DNA of 64,000 nt, taken from the NCBI GenBank assembly GCA_011037195.1, contig JAAEAF010014522.1, positions 117,726-181,725 of the forward strand. The letters run 5' to 3'. Within the stretch, counting starts at the first letter, position 1. Each line of letters opens with the position of its first letter. Below the pieces are notes generated by a model, which searched no databases, was not told the DNA's origin, and saw only the letters and a list, made by a program, of their open reading frames with translations. Made by a program: the position numbers and the translations under genes. Of the stretch, positions 43,939 through 55,217 are shown in pieces. This DNA comes from Triatoma infestans (lineage: Eukaryota; Arthropoda; Insecta; Hemiptera; Reduviidae).

Positions 43939-44394
43939 TAGTACCTGGCTCTTTCCCCTTCACTAAAATAACTATTTGAACTAGCTAAAATTCACAAATT
44001 ATTTCACTAAACTATTTTCCAAAACTATTATTTTTCCATTTCTTTCTTCCACTATACTGTCCCCATCTGTGACACTTGACTCTGATACCTAAAAAGTTTT
44101 TAAACAATATTTTCTAATCGCAGAAAAATGCTTGCTAAAACTTATGTTTGCAAGATTATGATACAATGACAATCCGTGAAATCGTGGCTTTCAAAAATAA
44201 ATTGAAACAGCTGACTAAATAGAGCTCTAAATGTGGCTATTCAATGAATAGTTTCTTTGTATGCTAATTCTCGGTCATACACAAATTTCGAGGGATAGCT
44301 TTAACAAGCATATTCAAGAATTCATCACTTATAAGTCTATGTATGCATTTTTTATTATTATTATTATTTTATTTTATTTTGTTATATTTTTTTT

Positions 44395-44577
44395 GAAGGA
44401 GCGTCATTGGCGCGTGGAAAGTGTTCCCTCGTTACAGATACTACTGCCCAATATGAGATAGTGATCTGTGAAGGCCGCTAGGAGGAGGAAATCTAAGGGC
44501 AAACAATGGACTCAAATCCGGGATCTGCATATGGAGTCATGCGCTCTACCGCTGAGCTGAAACCATTCCTTTATAGT
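44395..44577 (-). mobile_element. SINE-1, decayed copy
   Basis: On the minus strand: TTTCAGCTCAGCGGTAGAGC (tRNA-like head), a B-box region GGATTTGAGTCC, TTAGATTTCCTCCTCCTAG, and TTGGCGCG...CGCCAATG near the 3' end. Confidence 0.65.
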
Positions 44578-44579
44578 TT

Positions 44580-44960
44580 CTCATACCGCTGCTAGAGGAA
44601 CTATTGTGACCGTATCAAATTTTCTGCGGAAACATATATTTTGAGGTCCCTTGAATCTACGAAAGAGATTTTTTTAGAAATTGATCTGTGTGCGTGTGTG
44701 TGTGTTTTATTTTGTTTTCGTGGTGACATAATTAAAAAAAAAAAAAAAAAGGAAAAATCTCAGCAAAGTTCAAACTTGGAACTATAAGTGCTATTAGAGG
44801 AGACCCCACAATAAGGTTTTGAATCCGTCAACCAAAAGTACCATTTTATTAAATGAATTTTCAGTTTTTGCGATTTTTTTCGTAAACTGAAAATCCGACT
44901 TTTATTTAAAACTTTTCTTGTCGAACACTTAATTTACGAGCGCCTTTGGTGAAGAGATGT
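44580..44960 (-). mobile_element. Repeat B fragment
   Basis: Shows CTGCTAGAGGAACTATTG, CATATATTTTGAGGTCCC, a (GT)n tract (44690-44705), AGTTCAAACTTGGAACTATA and AACCAAAAGTACCATTTTAT in repeat-B minus-strand order, diverged. Confidence 0.55.
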
Positions 44961-44999
44961 TGTTGTGCATGATTTGTTAATTAAATTATATTAATTATA

Positions 45000-45226
45000 C
45001 TAAGGAGGGAGAAAATAGCTAAGTGGTTAGCGTACTGGACTCCCACGCGGAGGACCCGGGTTTGAGTCCAGATGTGCTACCTTAGATTTTCTCTTCCTAG
45101 GAGCCTCTACAGCTCACTGTCTGTTATCTGTAATGAGAGAACACTGTCGGAGGCCGGCAGTACACTGAGAAGGCTCAGGGCGCCAATAACCATAGATAAT
45201 GGCGCGCCTTAAATTAAAAAAAAAAA
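45000..45226 (+). mobile_element. SINE-1, well-preserved copy
   Basis: AATAGCTAAGTGGTTAGCGT (A box), GGACCCGGGTTTGAGTCC (B box), TAGGAGCCTCTACAGCTCAC, GGCCGGCAGTACACTGAGAA, GGCGCGCCTTAAATT and an A run. It directly abuts the left end of repeat B at 45227, so one was inserted at the edge of the other. Confidence 0.8.
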
Positions 45227-46280
45227 ATCTGGTGTGAAACATTCATACAACTTTCTCTTACTCCAGTTCTCAAAATTTTTAATTGACAAATTTTATAGTT
45301 TGTGCACCAAATTTAATGAAATTTGTCGAAAACTGAAAAAAACTATTCAGTAAAATTGCACTTCCGGTTTACTGATTTCCTTCAAACTCGGAATTTTGGC
45401 CATCTGTTTATTTCTAATTAATTTTGTTTGGATGATAGAGTTGTATAATCAAGTATGATACCACTTTAGAGGAAGCTGTAACCCTACCCCTCTCCTAAAA
45501 GGACCCTTAAATGAATTTTTCCAGAGAAATGTTTTATATAAAAGTTGTATATCCTTGGATGTTTAGTTTATATGTACCGTTTCAAGATAATCGTACGGGC
45601 CATTTATGAGAAAATCGCGAAAAAGTGAAAAAATCATTTAGTAAAGTGTTAAAACTAAAGCACTTCCGGTGATCCAACTTTTCTTAAACTCGGAATTTCA
45701 ACAACATATTTAATTCTAATTAACATTATTTAAATGACCGAATTATTTCATAAACTGAAATACCACTTTAGATAAAACCTAACCCCACCCCTCTCCCATA
45801 ATTGCCCTTAAATGAATTTTTCCAGAGAAATGTTTCAAATAAAAGTTGTAGCTCTTTGTATGTGTAGTTGATGTACATAGTTTAAATAAAATCGTTGGAG
45901 CCATTTTTGAGAAAATTGCAAAAAAGTAAAAAAACCAACAAGTAAAGTGGTACTTCCGGTTGAGGAATTTTCACAGATGACCCACTGTCAGATGCCATGG
46001 TAATAGCTAAACGGAATATCAACTTTCAACTTTCTACGGTTTTTGTTTTTGAGCTACGCTGTTCACATACACACAGACACACACACACACACAAAGACAC
46101 ACAGTCACACACAGACTATTTGCTAAAAACCACTTTTTTAGACTCAGGGGACCTCAAAACGGATATTCCGGTGAAAACTCGATATCGAAAATTTGACACG
46201 ATTACAATACTTCCTCTTACTAGGAGTTAGAGAAAGTAAAAATTAGTAAGAGGAAGTCGTATGAGTGTTTCACACCAGAT
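45227..46280 (+). mobile_element. Repeat B, complete copy with terminal inverted repeats
   Basis: 1054 bp. The left end ATCTGGTGTGAAACATTCAT and the reverse complement of the right end ATCTGGTGTGAAACACTCAT continue as inverted repeats for about 38 bp (4 mismatches). The interior has two related modules with a period of 302 bp (GCACTTCCGGT at 45358 and 45660), a third shorter one, a (CA)n tract (46070-46110) and a hairpin CTTCCTCTTACTAGGAGTTA. No coding sequence, so it would be non-autonomous. The family is not one I recognise; the leading TC and the end hairpin also recall Helitrons. Confidence 0.75.
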
Positions 46281-46468
46281 TTTTTAAATTTTTATTATTT
46301 TATTTTGTGATTCATTATTTTATATCAACTACTTTTTTATGAGGGCGGTAAAAGTCAAAGTATACAACTGAAGCTGCATCCACGTCTTCATTTTGCTTAC
46401 TTCCTTTTGTTTATATCTTTAATCTGTATTGAAAATTTTCTTCAAGTTCTTGTATGTTTTCCATGTTT

Positions 46469-46674
46469 CCTCTGTGAGTGTTGTGTGTATGTGAGAGAGA
46501 GGTGAGAGTGAGAGAGAGAACAATATATCTCAAAAACGAAAAGTTGCAGGAAGCTTAAACTTGGTAACCCGTTTATGTATTGCCACCGCATTTGGCTTAA
46601 AGGTTTCGGCCTAAAATCCATCAACCGGAAGTGCGAGCGGGAGTTAAACTTATCTCGAATACTTCGTTTTCTTC
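46469..46674. repeat. Left member of a 200-bp direct repeat
   Basis: CCTCTGTGAGTGTTGTGTGT through CTCAAAAACGAAAAG, ATTGCCACCGCATTTGGCTT and CCATCAACCGGAAGTGCG to CTCGAATAC; the same series is at 47879-48095. Both resemble a diverged repeat-B segment, and they bracket the RTE-like LINE exactly. Confidence 0.75.
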
Positions 46675-47878
46675 TTTCCCTATCTCCTTTGTGCCGTGAG
46701 GCGTGGAGAAGCAGCCCCAATACAGCCCTTTCATCGGTCCCTATCCCGTGCCATACTTCTTATCCCCGTAAGGATTCCCCTCTTGTCTGGCCGAATTTTT
46801 CAATATATTCTTCATACTTGAGTCGAGGTCTACCTCTTGTACTCTTGCCAATGGGATTGGCATGGAGCATTTGTTTGGCCTTGCGCCTGTTCTCCATTCT
46901 CAAAACATGACCTGTCGGGCCTCCAAAATTTGCCGCGCTGGCTGTACCTGAAGATCTTCTCTAATTCGCGCATTCCTGATACAGTCCCTCCTAGTTTTAC
47001 CAAGGATGCGCCTCAGGAAGCGCATTTCCACAATCGACAGCTTACTGGCATGCCTATCCAGCACCGTCCCCCTTTCAGCGCCATAAAGGAGCACAGGCAA
47101 GATCACCGTTTTATATAGTGGCAATTTAGTATCAGGGCTTAACTCCTGCTTTCCAATCAGTGTGTTGCTTATTTGGTAGAATACGCCGTTAGCTTTCTTT
47201 ATCCTATTTAATACCTCCTGATCAATCCTGCCATCTCGACTGATTACCGATCCCAGATATTCGAAGTCAGTGACTGTCTGCAGAACTTCTCCATTGCATA
47301 TAATTCGGACTGATGATTCCTCCTCATCTTTCCCTACGCACATTACCTTACTTTTGGATGTATTAATGATCAATTTTTTGCGGCACAGCTCTTCCCACCA
47401 TTCAGTCACTGCTGTCTGGAGTTGCTCTTGTATACTTCCTATTAGTACTATATCGTCAGCATAGATCAGAACCTGTGCTTGTAGCAGTGGCATGTTTCAG
47501 TATCCGATCAAGGTTCTAGGAGGTCCTTCACTTATATATTTTCCAAATTTCGTCCATATAGATTGTGAACAATAATGGGCTTAAACAGTCTCCCTGTTTG
47601 ACTCCTTTTAGCAATTGGAAAGGTTCTGATTCCCTTCCATTTAGCCTTAATACACCTTTAAGGTGCTGGTACACCGATTTGATTGCTTTTATTAAACTTG
47701 ACGGTATCCCCCTGCGCATCAGTGCTTGCTATATTTCATGTGTAGGGACCGAGTCAAATGCAGTTTTGAATATCCAGGAAGGCAAGGTAAATACTTTTTA
47801 TTGGTATCCCAAGCCTTTTCCGTGAGCATTCTCAAAGAGAATATGTGGTCCTGAGTTTGTCTACCTGGTCTGAAGGCG
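46675..47878 (-). pseudogene. RTE-like LINE, reverse transcriptase fragment
   Basis: Minus strand, N to C: EAAFRPGRQTQDHIFSLRML (47880-47820), IPSSLIKAIKSVYQ, FQLLKGVKQGDCLSPLLFTI (motif B), then after a break VLIYADDIVLIGS (motif C, YADD intact), KKLIINTSKSKVMCVG, FEYLGSVISRDGRID, VLLYGAERGTVLDRHASKL, VEMRFLRRILGKTRRDCIRN, and a tail with GKSTRGRPRLKYEEYIEKFG ending near 46675. Two or more frame changes. The first half of the element, including the endonuclease, is missing. Related to 22490-23615. Confidence 0.85.
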
Positions 47879-48660
47879 GCCTCTGTGAGTGTTGTGGGTA
47901 TGTGAGAGAGAGGATAGAGGGGAGAGAGAGAGAGAGAGAGAACAAAATATCTCAAAAACGAAAAATCGCCGGAAGTTCAAACTTGATATCCCGTCTAGGA
48001 ACTGCCACCGCATTTGACTCAAAGGTTTTGGCCTAAAATCCATCAACCGGAAGTGCGTGTGGTAGTTTATGTTTTATCTTTCAGTTCACACTCGTCTCGA
48101 ATACGGCTCCAACAATTTCTTTAAACTTCGTATACCATCTATACAAATGCAACCCTATCACTTTTATTTGAAAAATCTACCAGAGAAAATTGATTTTTTT
48201 ATGGGGTTCTGGGAGTATTGGTTCTATTACGTATTTAATATAAATAAACGTTACAAATATTGCTTGAATTCGTAATTTGAAGAAAATATGCGTCTTTAGA
48301 GGGCGACAGATTTTTGGAATATTCTCGAAAACTTCAGCAATCACTTTCTTTAATTGCACACAGATAAACATGTCACTTTTATTTGATACATTTTTCCAAA
48401 AAAAAAAACAAAAAATGACTGATTTGGAATAATTGTGTCATTAAATTTCAAAAGTTATAGGCAGTTGGTTAAGTGTTTTTGGTGCGCTCTACTGGGCCAC
48501 AATATAATCCATTTTTCTACCTGTCAAGATTAGTAGGTACGTATACTACTTATATTAGGGCAAATATGTAAAACTTGAGTTTAAAAAAAAAATTATCATT
48601 TTATACTAACAAACGTAAGAGAATGTCATGTAACGTTTTCATGCCAATTTTTTTCAAACA
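47879..48660. repeat. Right direct-repeat member continuing into diverged repeat B
   Basis: Repeats 46469-46674 at about 80-85 percent by eye, with a longer GA tract (47925-47940), then continues (AATACGGCTCCAACAATTTC, CTATCACTTTTATTTGAAAA) as diverged minus-strand repeat B. The block at 48470-48520 matches 9525-9570. Confidence 0.6.
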
Positions 48661-49353
48661 GTAGTTTTATGAAGAATTTAAATACTTAAATGATAAATAC
48701 CTGTTACATAAGATTGGCTAATCTCTCATCTCTCTCTCTCTCTGACCCTATAGTTAGATAGTTATGAAACAAGGTAAGATGTATATTAAAGGGCTAATTT
48801 AGTACTACTAGTAATAATAGTTATTATCTTGTTACCAAAGCTGTGCTACTGTGTTGAGGATAGGGTAAAAGCTCATACAACTTTACACAAGGTCATAATC
48901 CCACTCCATCATAAACGTATTTGTTGATAAACCTTAAGTTATATAGTGTTTAGGAAATAATTTTCGAACAATGTAGTTAAATAATTTATACATGTCATTC
49001 TCTAGCACCTCTATATTTAACTATTTCATTTAATTATATTAATTAATGTGCAGATAACAGATAAATCAAGTATTATTGCTTGGTCTTTAAGATTCTAAAA
49101 TCAATATTAAGGTTAATATAAGAATCGCTGTCATAAGCTGGTGTTTCTGGACTGGTAGTTGATGTTCAATCAACAGAGGCGTTGACAGTTCTTTTAACCT
49201 GGTCCGCGTATGAGGGAAACCAGGCTGGGATTTGGGCAGATCCGGCTTATTCATTTCTGTATATCCTCAAAATGGGCTGGAGTTCACTGTACAGCATCTT
49301 TTTGCCAGCTTTGAATCAGAAAATTTTTGCTAATTTGCTGATTTCAAAATTCA
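48661..49353. other. Spacer, no gene recognised
   Basis: AT-rich with a CT tract (48728-48745). The plus frame at 49182-49430 runs into the LTR and is not supported. Confidence 0.35.
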
Positions 49354-49357
49354 ATAT

Positions 49358-49736
49358 TGTAACGTTTTTTCCCTCTAAACTAGCTACTGCACCTAGTTTT
49401 AAGTGGGTTCATATAGATAAAATACTCTAACCTTCAATAAAGAAAAAAACAATTTATTGTTATACACAATAAATTACAAAAAAAACAACACTTAATAATA
49501 ATTATTTCACAGTTTAAACCACAAAAGTTCACATTGTTCACTTTTTATACACTTTCCACAAACGTACACTTCGTTTGTAACTGGAAACTCTCTCAACTCT
49601 CTGCGGTGGAGAATCTTCTAGAACTTCCTCGATTCTTCTAGAGAGAACTAGAGCGCCGCCAGCGTTTCCCAGCAGCCACTAGAAGAACCTTAGATACCTG
49701 CCTTCTCTCCTAGATGGCACCATTGGCTGCGTTACA
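49358..49736 (-). mobile_element. Solo LTR, gypsy-like (LTR-E), TSD ATAT
   Basis: TGTAACG...CGTTACA ends, 379 bp, flanked by ATAT on both sides (49354-49357; 49737-49740). On the minus strand it has a GC-richer U3 (GCTGGCGGCGCTCTAG), a TATA box in GTGTATAAAAAGTGAAC, and AATAAATTG and TTTATTG polyadenylation-type signals downstream, a normal LTR promoter layout. No internal region or second LTR is present. Confidence 0.85.
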
Positions 49737-49740
49737 ATAT

Positions 49741-50884
49741 GTTATTTAAGGGCAAATTCCATAGCAGCGATCATTCCATCAAAATTGATGATCCACTCTC
49801 CTATCGCTTTAGAAATTTTGAATTGGCGTTTCTATCTCAACAAACTCCCGCGGCAAATCCGTCCACTTACAAAATGCAAACATACAGATTCAGGATACAG
49901 GGGATTTCAGTAATGAAGTGAGTGCCGTTGCTTTTAGCTGGTACACAAGTGAAATTATTTTTACTAAAAAAAAACTCTAAACTCTCCAAAAATTGAATCA
50001 TTTAAGGAAATCTGAAGCTTATTTACCAAAGTAAAGTTATGTATTGAGAAAAGTAATGTTTCTTTACATTCGAGTTCAGATATTGACTACACGAGTGCAG
50101 CCAGTGGGACAACTGAATGAAAATGTAACAATACTTAGCTCACATATTGAATATTAATTTTTTCAACAACAACAACATAAAACTGGTTCTCAATTTATAT
50201 GAATATGAAAGCTATAAAAGCTGCAAGAACTGAGAATTAATTTAAATTCAAGTCAAATATTTCCTCCCCCTCTCTCTCTCTCTCTACATAACCTGTTCTC
50301 TTTAGTATAACCTCAAATCCGTAATTTATCTGGGATTCATTTTAAAATACGTTCTTGTTTTCACGTATTACCGCTAGATGTCAGGCTAGTCAGAATTGAA
50401 TAATATTACAATTTTTTTTTTTTTACTTGTTAGAAAAAGTTGTGGCTGTTTTAATTTTCTGACACTTACGATTAAAAGCATAATTTCGCTTAGTAATTTC
50501 TTTTTTCGATTTAATAATTGTCACATTATTACACAGTTGCAAAAAAATAAAAAAAATATTTAACAATGTGATCACAACATTTAAATCTTTTCAAAACTGT
50601 CTAAGTTAAGTGCAATCTTTCGAAGATTTATTGGCCCCTGCGTAACAAAATTTCAATCATTCCGTTTATTTTGATCTAGTTCATCATTGTTACGCTGGTT
50701 AACTTTCTCTTTACCACTTTTTAATAATCTAATTGCCGTACATTTATCGTTGCTGGTTATGTCATTTTCTAGAAGGCAGAAGATTTTATTTTATCCTATT
50801 TATTTGAGATTTGAAACGATATAATTAGAATTTAAATAAATTCGTAAAAACAATAATTAGAAATAAATCAAATCAGATACAGAT
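49741..50884. other. Spacer, no gene recognised
   Basis: AT-rich. No frame longer than 60 codons, no repeat shared with the rest of the window that I could see. Confidence 0.4.
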
Positions 50885-50894
50885 AAAAGTAAAG

Positions 50895-51675
50895 AGTCAG
50901 CATCAGAGACATTTTCCGTGGTAGCCTGCTTCATTTTGTGGTCATCGACCGGTTTCGGGCGTTCGCCCATCTTCAGGATGCGTTTTTCAGACAGTGTGCC
51001 AACACAGACTCGTACAGTGACTTAGTTTCACACTAACTGAGGTGTATTTTTAAAAATACTAAACTCTTAAACTAGGTAAAGGGATGTGGCCAGATGGGTG
51101 GGAAAACATCGTGTTTGGGTGTTTTAAGGGGCAATCTTTTACAGTGGGACGCGGGTGTCTAATCTTTAAACTACTGTTGTTGGAGGGAGGATTACTTCAC
51201 AATTAACTAACAAAAACATTTAAAATATACAAAAAATTAAAAAAACTAAAGATACACAAAATACAATCTAAAACAAAATTAAACACCGATAAAACAAAAC
51301 AATTTTAAAATTCATTCATTCGTTTTAAAACTGAACGATTTGGTATATAAATTAAGTTTTCAGTTCAAAGAATTAGACACCCGCGTGCCCCCACCTGTTA
51401 AGAAAAGAATTTGCCCTTTAAACAACCCAAAACACGTGTTTTCCCACCCATTCTGGCCACTCCTTACCTAGTTTAAGAGTTTAGTATTTTAAAATACACC
51501 CCAGTTAGTGTGAAACTAAGTCTCTGTACGAGTCTGTGTTGGCACACTGTCTGAAAAAACGCATCCTGAAGATGGGCGAACGCCCGAACGGTCGATGACC
51601 ACAAAATGAAGCAGGCTACCACGGAAATAAATGTCTCTGATGCTTTCCAGCTCTGCGGAACCAACCACCACAACA
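50895..51675. mobile_element. HH1 foldback element, largest copy
   Basis: 781 bp, flanked by AAAAGTAAAG (50885-50894; 51676-51685). Arms of about 270-280 bp: CATCAGAGACATTTTCCGTG ... GTGTTTGGGTGTTTTAAGGG ... ACGCGGGTGTCTAATC, and the inverse GAATTAGACACCCGCGTG ... to ... CTGCGGAACCAACCACCAC. Loop of about 190 bp (51175-51365). The right arm has about 40 bp more outside (GCTTTCCAGCTCTGCGG) than the left. Shows the family before shortening; other HH1 copies lack the inner arm. Confidence 0.9.
50941..50981 (-). ncRNA. Hammerhead-like ribozyme motif (HH1, left arm)
   Basis: Minus strand: GCATC, CTGAAGA, T, GGGC-GAAC-GCCC, GAAACCGGTC, GATGAC: all core positions and a 4-bp stem I intact, identical to the 6764 copy. 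The partner core in the right arm (51560-51600) has lost ACC of stem III (GAACGGTC). Confidence 0.55.
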
Positions 51676-51784
51676 AAAAGTAAAGTGCTTTGAAATATAC
51701 TTCCTTTCTCATATCTGTTGAATATAGGAGAGGCTGATATGCTCCCCCCCCCCAAAGAAGATGTGAGATTCCTCCCAATGGATG

Positions 51785-53300
51785 AATGAATGAATGTTTG
51801 TTTATTGTTAAAAATATAAACTTATAAAACTTTACAGAATACAAACATAAAGCATACAGCAATGCCTGAATACAGCCGTTTGCCAGGAGTTGGGCGTGAT
51901 AATTATAATATAAAAAATAGAAATAAAAATAACAAAAACAAAATAAAAGAAAAATAAATAAATAAATTAAATTATATTTTCCATTCTTGTTCTTCTATAT
52001 TCTAATCCAAGCTTTGCAAAATTATACACTAGTTTTATATTTTCTCCTAGTCAATAAACTAACTAGTTCTCTTTTTGAGATTACGTCCTTTTCTAAAGTA
52101 CCTTCTTCTAATAGATCCTAATATAGGACTTTTTTTTTTTTTTAAGGATTTTTCCTCAAACTTGAGGTTTCCTCAGACCAATTATCCTAATCTTGTTACT
52201 GTAAATATCTTATATAGATCTACCAAAATCTATATGCACTATGTCATATACCCAATTAAAAACCAGACTTACAGTCTTCCATTAAAAAAAAATTAACAAA
52301 TAAATAAAAAAGTAATGATTATTTAAAAAAAAAAAAAACCGTCACTTATTAAAAATAAATAAATAAAAAATTAACGCTAAAAATAACCTATAAAATAACC
52401 ACATCCGGACTTCACACACATATATCGACAAAGTAGAGTGTACTGCAGGATATTATAGTTTTAAAATATACAGTCAATACTAGTTCTCCATTTCAGCCTA
52501 TCCAGCGCGTCTTGCTTGCACAGACCTCGTCCAGCCATGATCTCTTTGATGCCATTTTGCCAGTTGTTCCTAGGCCTGCCTCTTTTCCGGCCACCTTGCC
52601 TGTTTTGGTCCGGGCAAGAATATAGCTCCTTGTGAGTGGCCAACCATTTGTCTGCGTGTCGTAGGAGGCGACTAAAAGACCTGCTTGGAGATTCCCAACC
52701 AAGCAGCCCCTTATCCAGAATCCTTGTCCCGGTCTTTCCTTATCCCTTTTTCCAATTTTATTTATCCTTCCATCCCTTTTTTTTTAATGGATTCAGGGGG
52801 GTTCATGAGCCGTGGTGAAGGCGACCTCTCTAAGGAACGGGCACCCTGACAGAAAAGCCCCTGGTCCTCCAGGTTGGGGGTTTTCGCTATGAGCCAGCTC
52901 CCCATTCGAAGCAAAAAAACATACCTGCTAAAAGACCAAAAGAAAGAAAAAATATAGGACATATTGTCATAAAATGAAGGGTGACCTTCTATCTCATTTC
53001 TATTGCATAGGGAGCAGATATGAATCCTATCAGGATCCCAAGCATTATAATTTAAATTTAATAAATCCCCCCTTTATTTTAAAAAAACTATTCTTATAAC
53101 GTCTGCATTATTTGCATCATTGATATAGGGATACTTTACTGGCAATAGTTCTTTGTATAATAAATAGGTGGTACTGAGTGGCCTGCGCTGAGATGGGAAT
53201 AACCTTGTAAATTCTAATTTATTTTCAAAAGTGAAGGAGGAAGTCCTCGAGACCAGTGGCGTTTTAATCTTTTGGTAGGATTATCAGTGATGATGAGAGA
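51785..53300 (-). pseudogene. LINE-A copy, decayed, with an RTE-like piece inside
   Basis: The 3' end has a CATT-repeat tail (51778-51800) and the UTR block CAGCCGTTTGCCAGGAGTTG (51873), as at 18901. The minus-strand zinc region reads IHICSLCNRNEIEG (53040-52995), matching CSLCN of other copies. A foreign segment (about 52440-52960) separates UTR and coding parts. Many stops. Confidence 0.6.
52440..52960 (-). pseudogene. RTE-like LINE C-terminal fragment
   Basis: Minus strand: KELYSCPDQNRQGGRKRGRP, then RNNWQNGIKEIMAG and DALDRLKWRTSID (52643-52461). The GRPRxxW...I...R...D...RxxWR pattern is the tail of RTE-like reverse transcriptases. Upstream the GGAGGCGACTAAAAGACC block is widespread in insect LINE fragments of this type. 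Inserted in a LINE-A copy. Confidence 0.5.
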
Positions 53301-54309
53301 CGACAGTGTTTGGATATGAAGATTAGAATGGGTAGTTGTGAAATCATTTTTTTCCTTTTTTTTAAACCAGGATGTTATTAGCTGATTGTGACAAATGGAA
53401 TTTTAAGATCATAGTAAGGAGCACTGGAAAGGATTGGATACGATATGAATTGGAATGCTTGATTGCATCCAAACCTATCCAAGGGGCTGTAATCTTTTCT
53501 TGTTTGCAAAATTATAATCCCATATTTTTGACGATGTAGTAACGAACTTTTTTTTTTATTAAAAGGATCTTTGACAAAACAAAAAATAATTTTTAATTTC
53601 CAATTTCTTTCTGTATTAAAATTGAATACAACAACAAAAAATTCAATCGATAATATTCTTATTATTGAAACAACAACAGCAACAAAAAAAAAAAATAGGA
53701 GGAATATTCGAATTATTTGTAGTAAACTATTTTGTCATGGGCACACGCCATTTAACATTCATATTCAACAAGTGTCTTATAAAATATCTATTATACTACG
53801 TATATATATATATATTTATAAATTTATTATAATATTTATTTTATTTATTTATTTATTTATTTATTTTTTTTTATGGTTTAAAATGTTCTATGACTTTTTA
53901 AATTTTTACTTTTTTAGTAATACGTTTTTTTAGATCATTCATAGATCATTCTTTTTTTTTATTACCACTTTTTTACTGTAAGCGAAATATTGTGAACGTA
54001 TCAAAATTTCGAATTTGAGTTACCACAGGAAGTAAAGTATGTGCTTTGAGGTTCCATCAATACGGGTAGTTGAATCGTCAGACAAGTTTAAGTGAATCTC
54101 GCAACCGGGATAACACTTCAAATAAATTGTTATTCAAGTTTATCTTGGTAATGCCTAAAGAAACTGCCCCCCCCCCCCTTATTATCAATTTCTTTAAGTT
54201 TTATTAGATGTGATGTATTAAAATCTGGTGTGAAACATTCATTTTCAACAACTTTCTGTTATTACTGTTAATTAATTATAATTACATATAAAATGACTTA
54301 TTTTATTTA
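53301..54309. other. Spacer with repeat-B traces
   Basis: 53960-54170 looks like strongly diverged minus-strand repeat B (TTTGAGTTACCACAGGAAG, TGCTTTGAGGTTCC). At 54223-54265 the left end of repeat B is recognisable alone (AATCTGGTGTGAAACATTCA). A TTTA-repeat tract lies at 53838-53865. Confidence 0.45.
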
Positions 54310-55217
54310 AATTTCAAATTTTAATTCGCAGTCAAGTATTCTCGGACCGATACTATATTCTATTAGTACAATGGATATCCCTACATCTGCTGACACACTG
54401 TTGGCTACATATGCAGACGACATAGCAATACTTTCAACTCACAAAGACGCCACCACTGCATCCTTACTCATATAGGACCATTTAAACCTTATGCAGGAAC
54501 ACTTCAAGCTTTGGAAAATCAAAATTAATGAAACACATGTAACATTCACGCTCTGACGATCAAACTGTCCGACTGTGTATATTAACAATACTCCTATACC
54601 ACACGAAAAAGACATCCGATGGACTCTGCCTAGATAGACGCTTAACTTGGAACACACACGTCACGAAAAATCGTGAAAACAGTCAATGAAAACCAGATAC
54701 TTCCTAGTAAAACGCTACTTGTCACAAGATCTAAATTAAACTTGAAAAACAAAGTTCATATCTACAAATCCATAAGACCAATATGGACTACAACTCTGGG
54801 GAACTGCCAAACCGACACACACACTAAACGGATACAAGCCATACAGAACCTTTGTACTGGGAACAATCACACAATGCCCATACTATGTTTCTAACATGAC
54901 GCTGTACATACTGACCTTCAAATCCCATTTGTACACGACTTAACACAACAACTTTGCAAACAATTCTACAGCAAACTAGGAACACACACGAACCCGCACG
55001 TCACAACCTGTCCTCGCCTAACCATTCCTGGAAATCCTCCCAGACGTTTGAAGCGCACTAGTAGCCAAGGGACCTCCTGTCACAGGAAGAGGAGTAACAA
55101 GACCAGGAAGAGTGGCATTGGCCACATCCTTCGAGCCTTCATTTATCTAAGCCCACATTTACTTATTGTATTATTATAGATTGTAAATATAAATAAACCA
55201 AAAAAAATAAAAAAAAT
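54310..55217 (+). pseudogene. Jockey-clade LINE 3' half with A tail
   Basis: Plus strand: SSILGPILYSISTMD (motif B region), TSADTLLATYADDIAILST (motif C, YADD intact), HLNLMQEHFKLWKIKIN, INNTPIPHEK, then decayed blocks corresponding to LDRRLTW, LYKSIIRPIWTYG and IQIPFV, and an A-rich end (55201-55217). Many small indels shift the frame, so no long frame remains. 5'-truncated at about 54310. Confidence 0.8.

Larger units (their letters stand above)
42195..44058 (+). mobile_element. Solo LTR, family LTR-C, carrying a mariner
   Basis: Blocks AGTTGGTGATGGTGTG, GGCGTGAGCGGTTTAGTAAA, ATAATGCTGGTATGTCTGGA, GTACCTGGCTCTTTCCCCTT and TTCTTCCACTATAC follow the 27770-28345 copy in order. Length without the mariner is about 575 bp. 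Exact ends and target duplication are not clear. Confidence 0.7.

Noticed and set aside
42195..44058. LTR-C as exons of a host gene interrupted by mariner
   Set aside because: Six copies with TG...CA ends and 4-bp duplications make an LTR the simpler reading.
45227..46280. Repeat B as a definite Helitron
   Set aside because: The TC start and end hairpin fit, but no CTRR end is visible and the 38-bp inverted ends argue against it; class left open.
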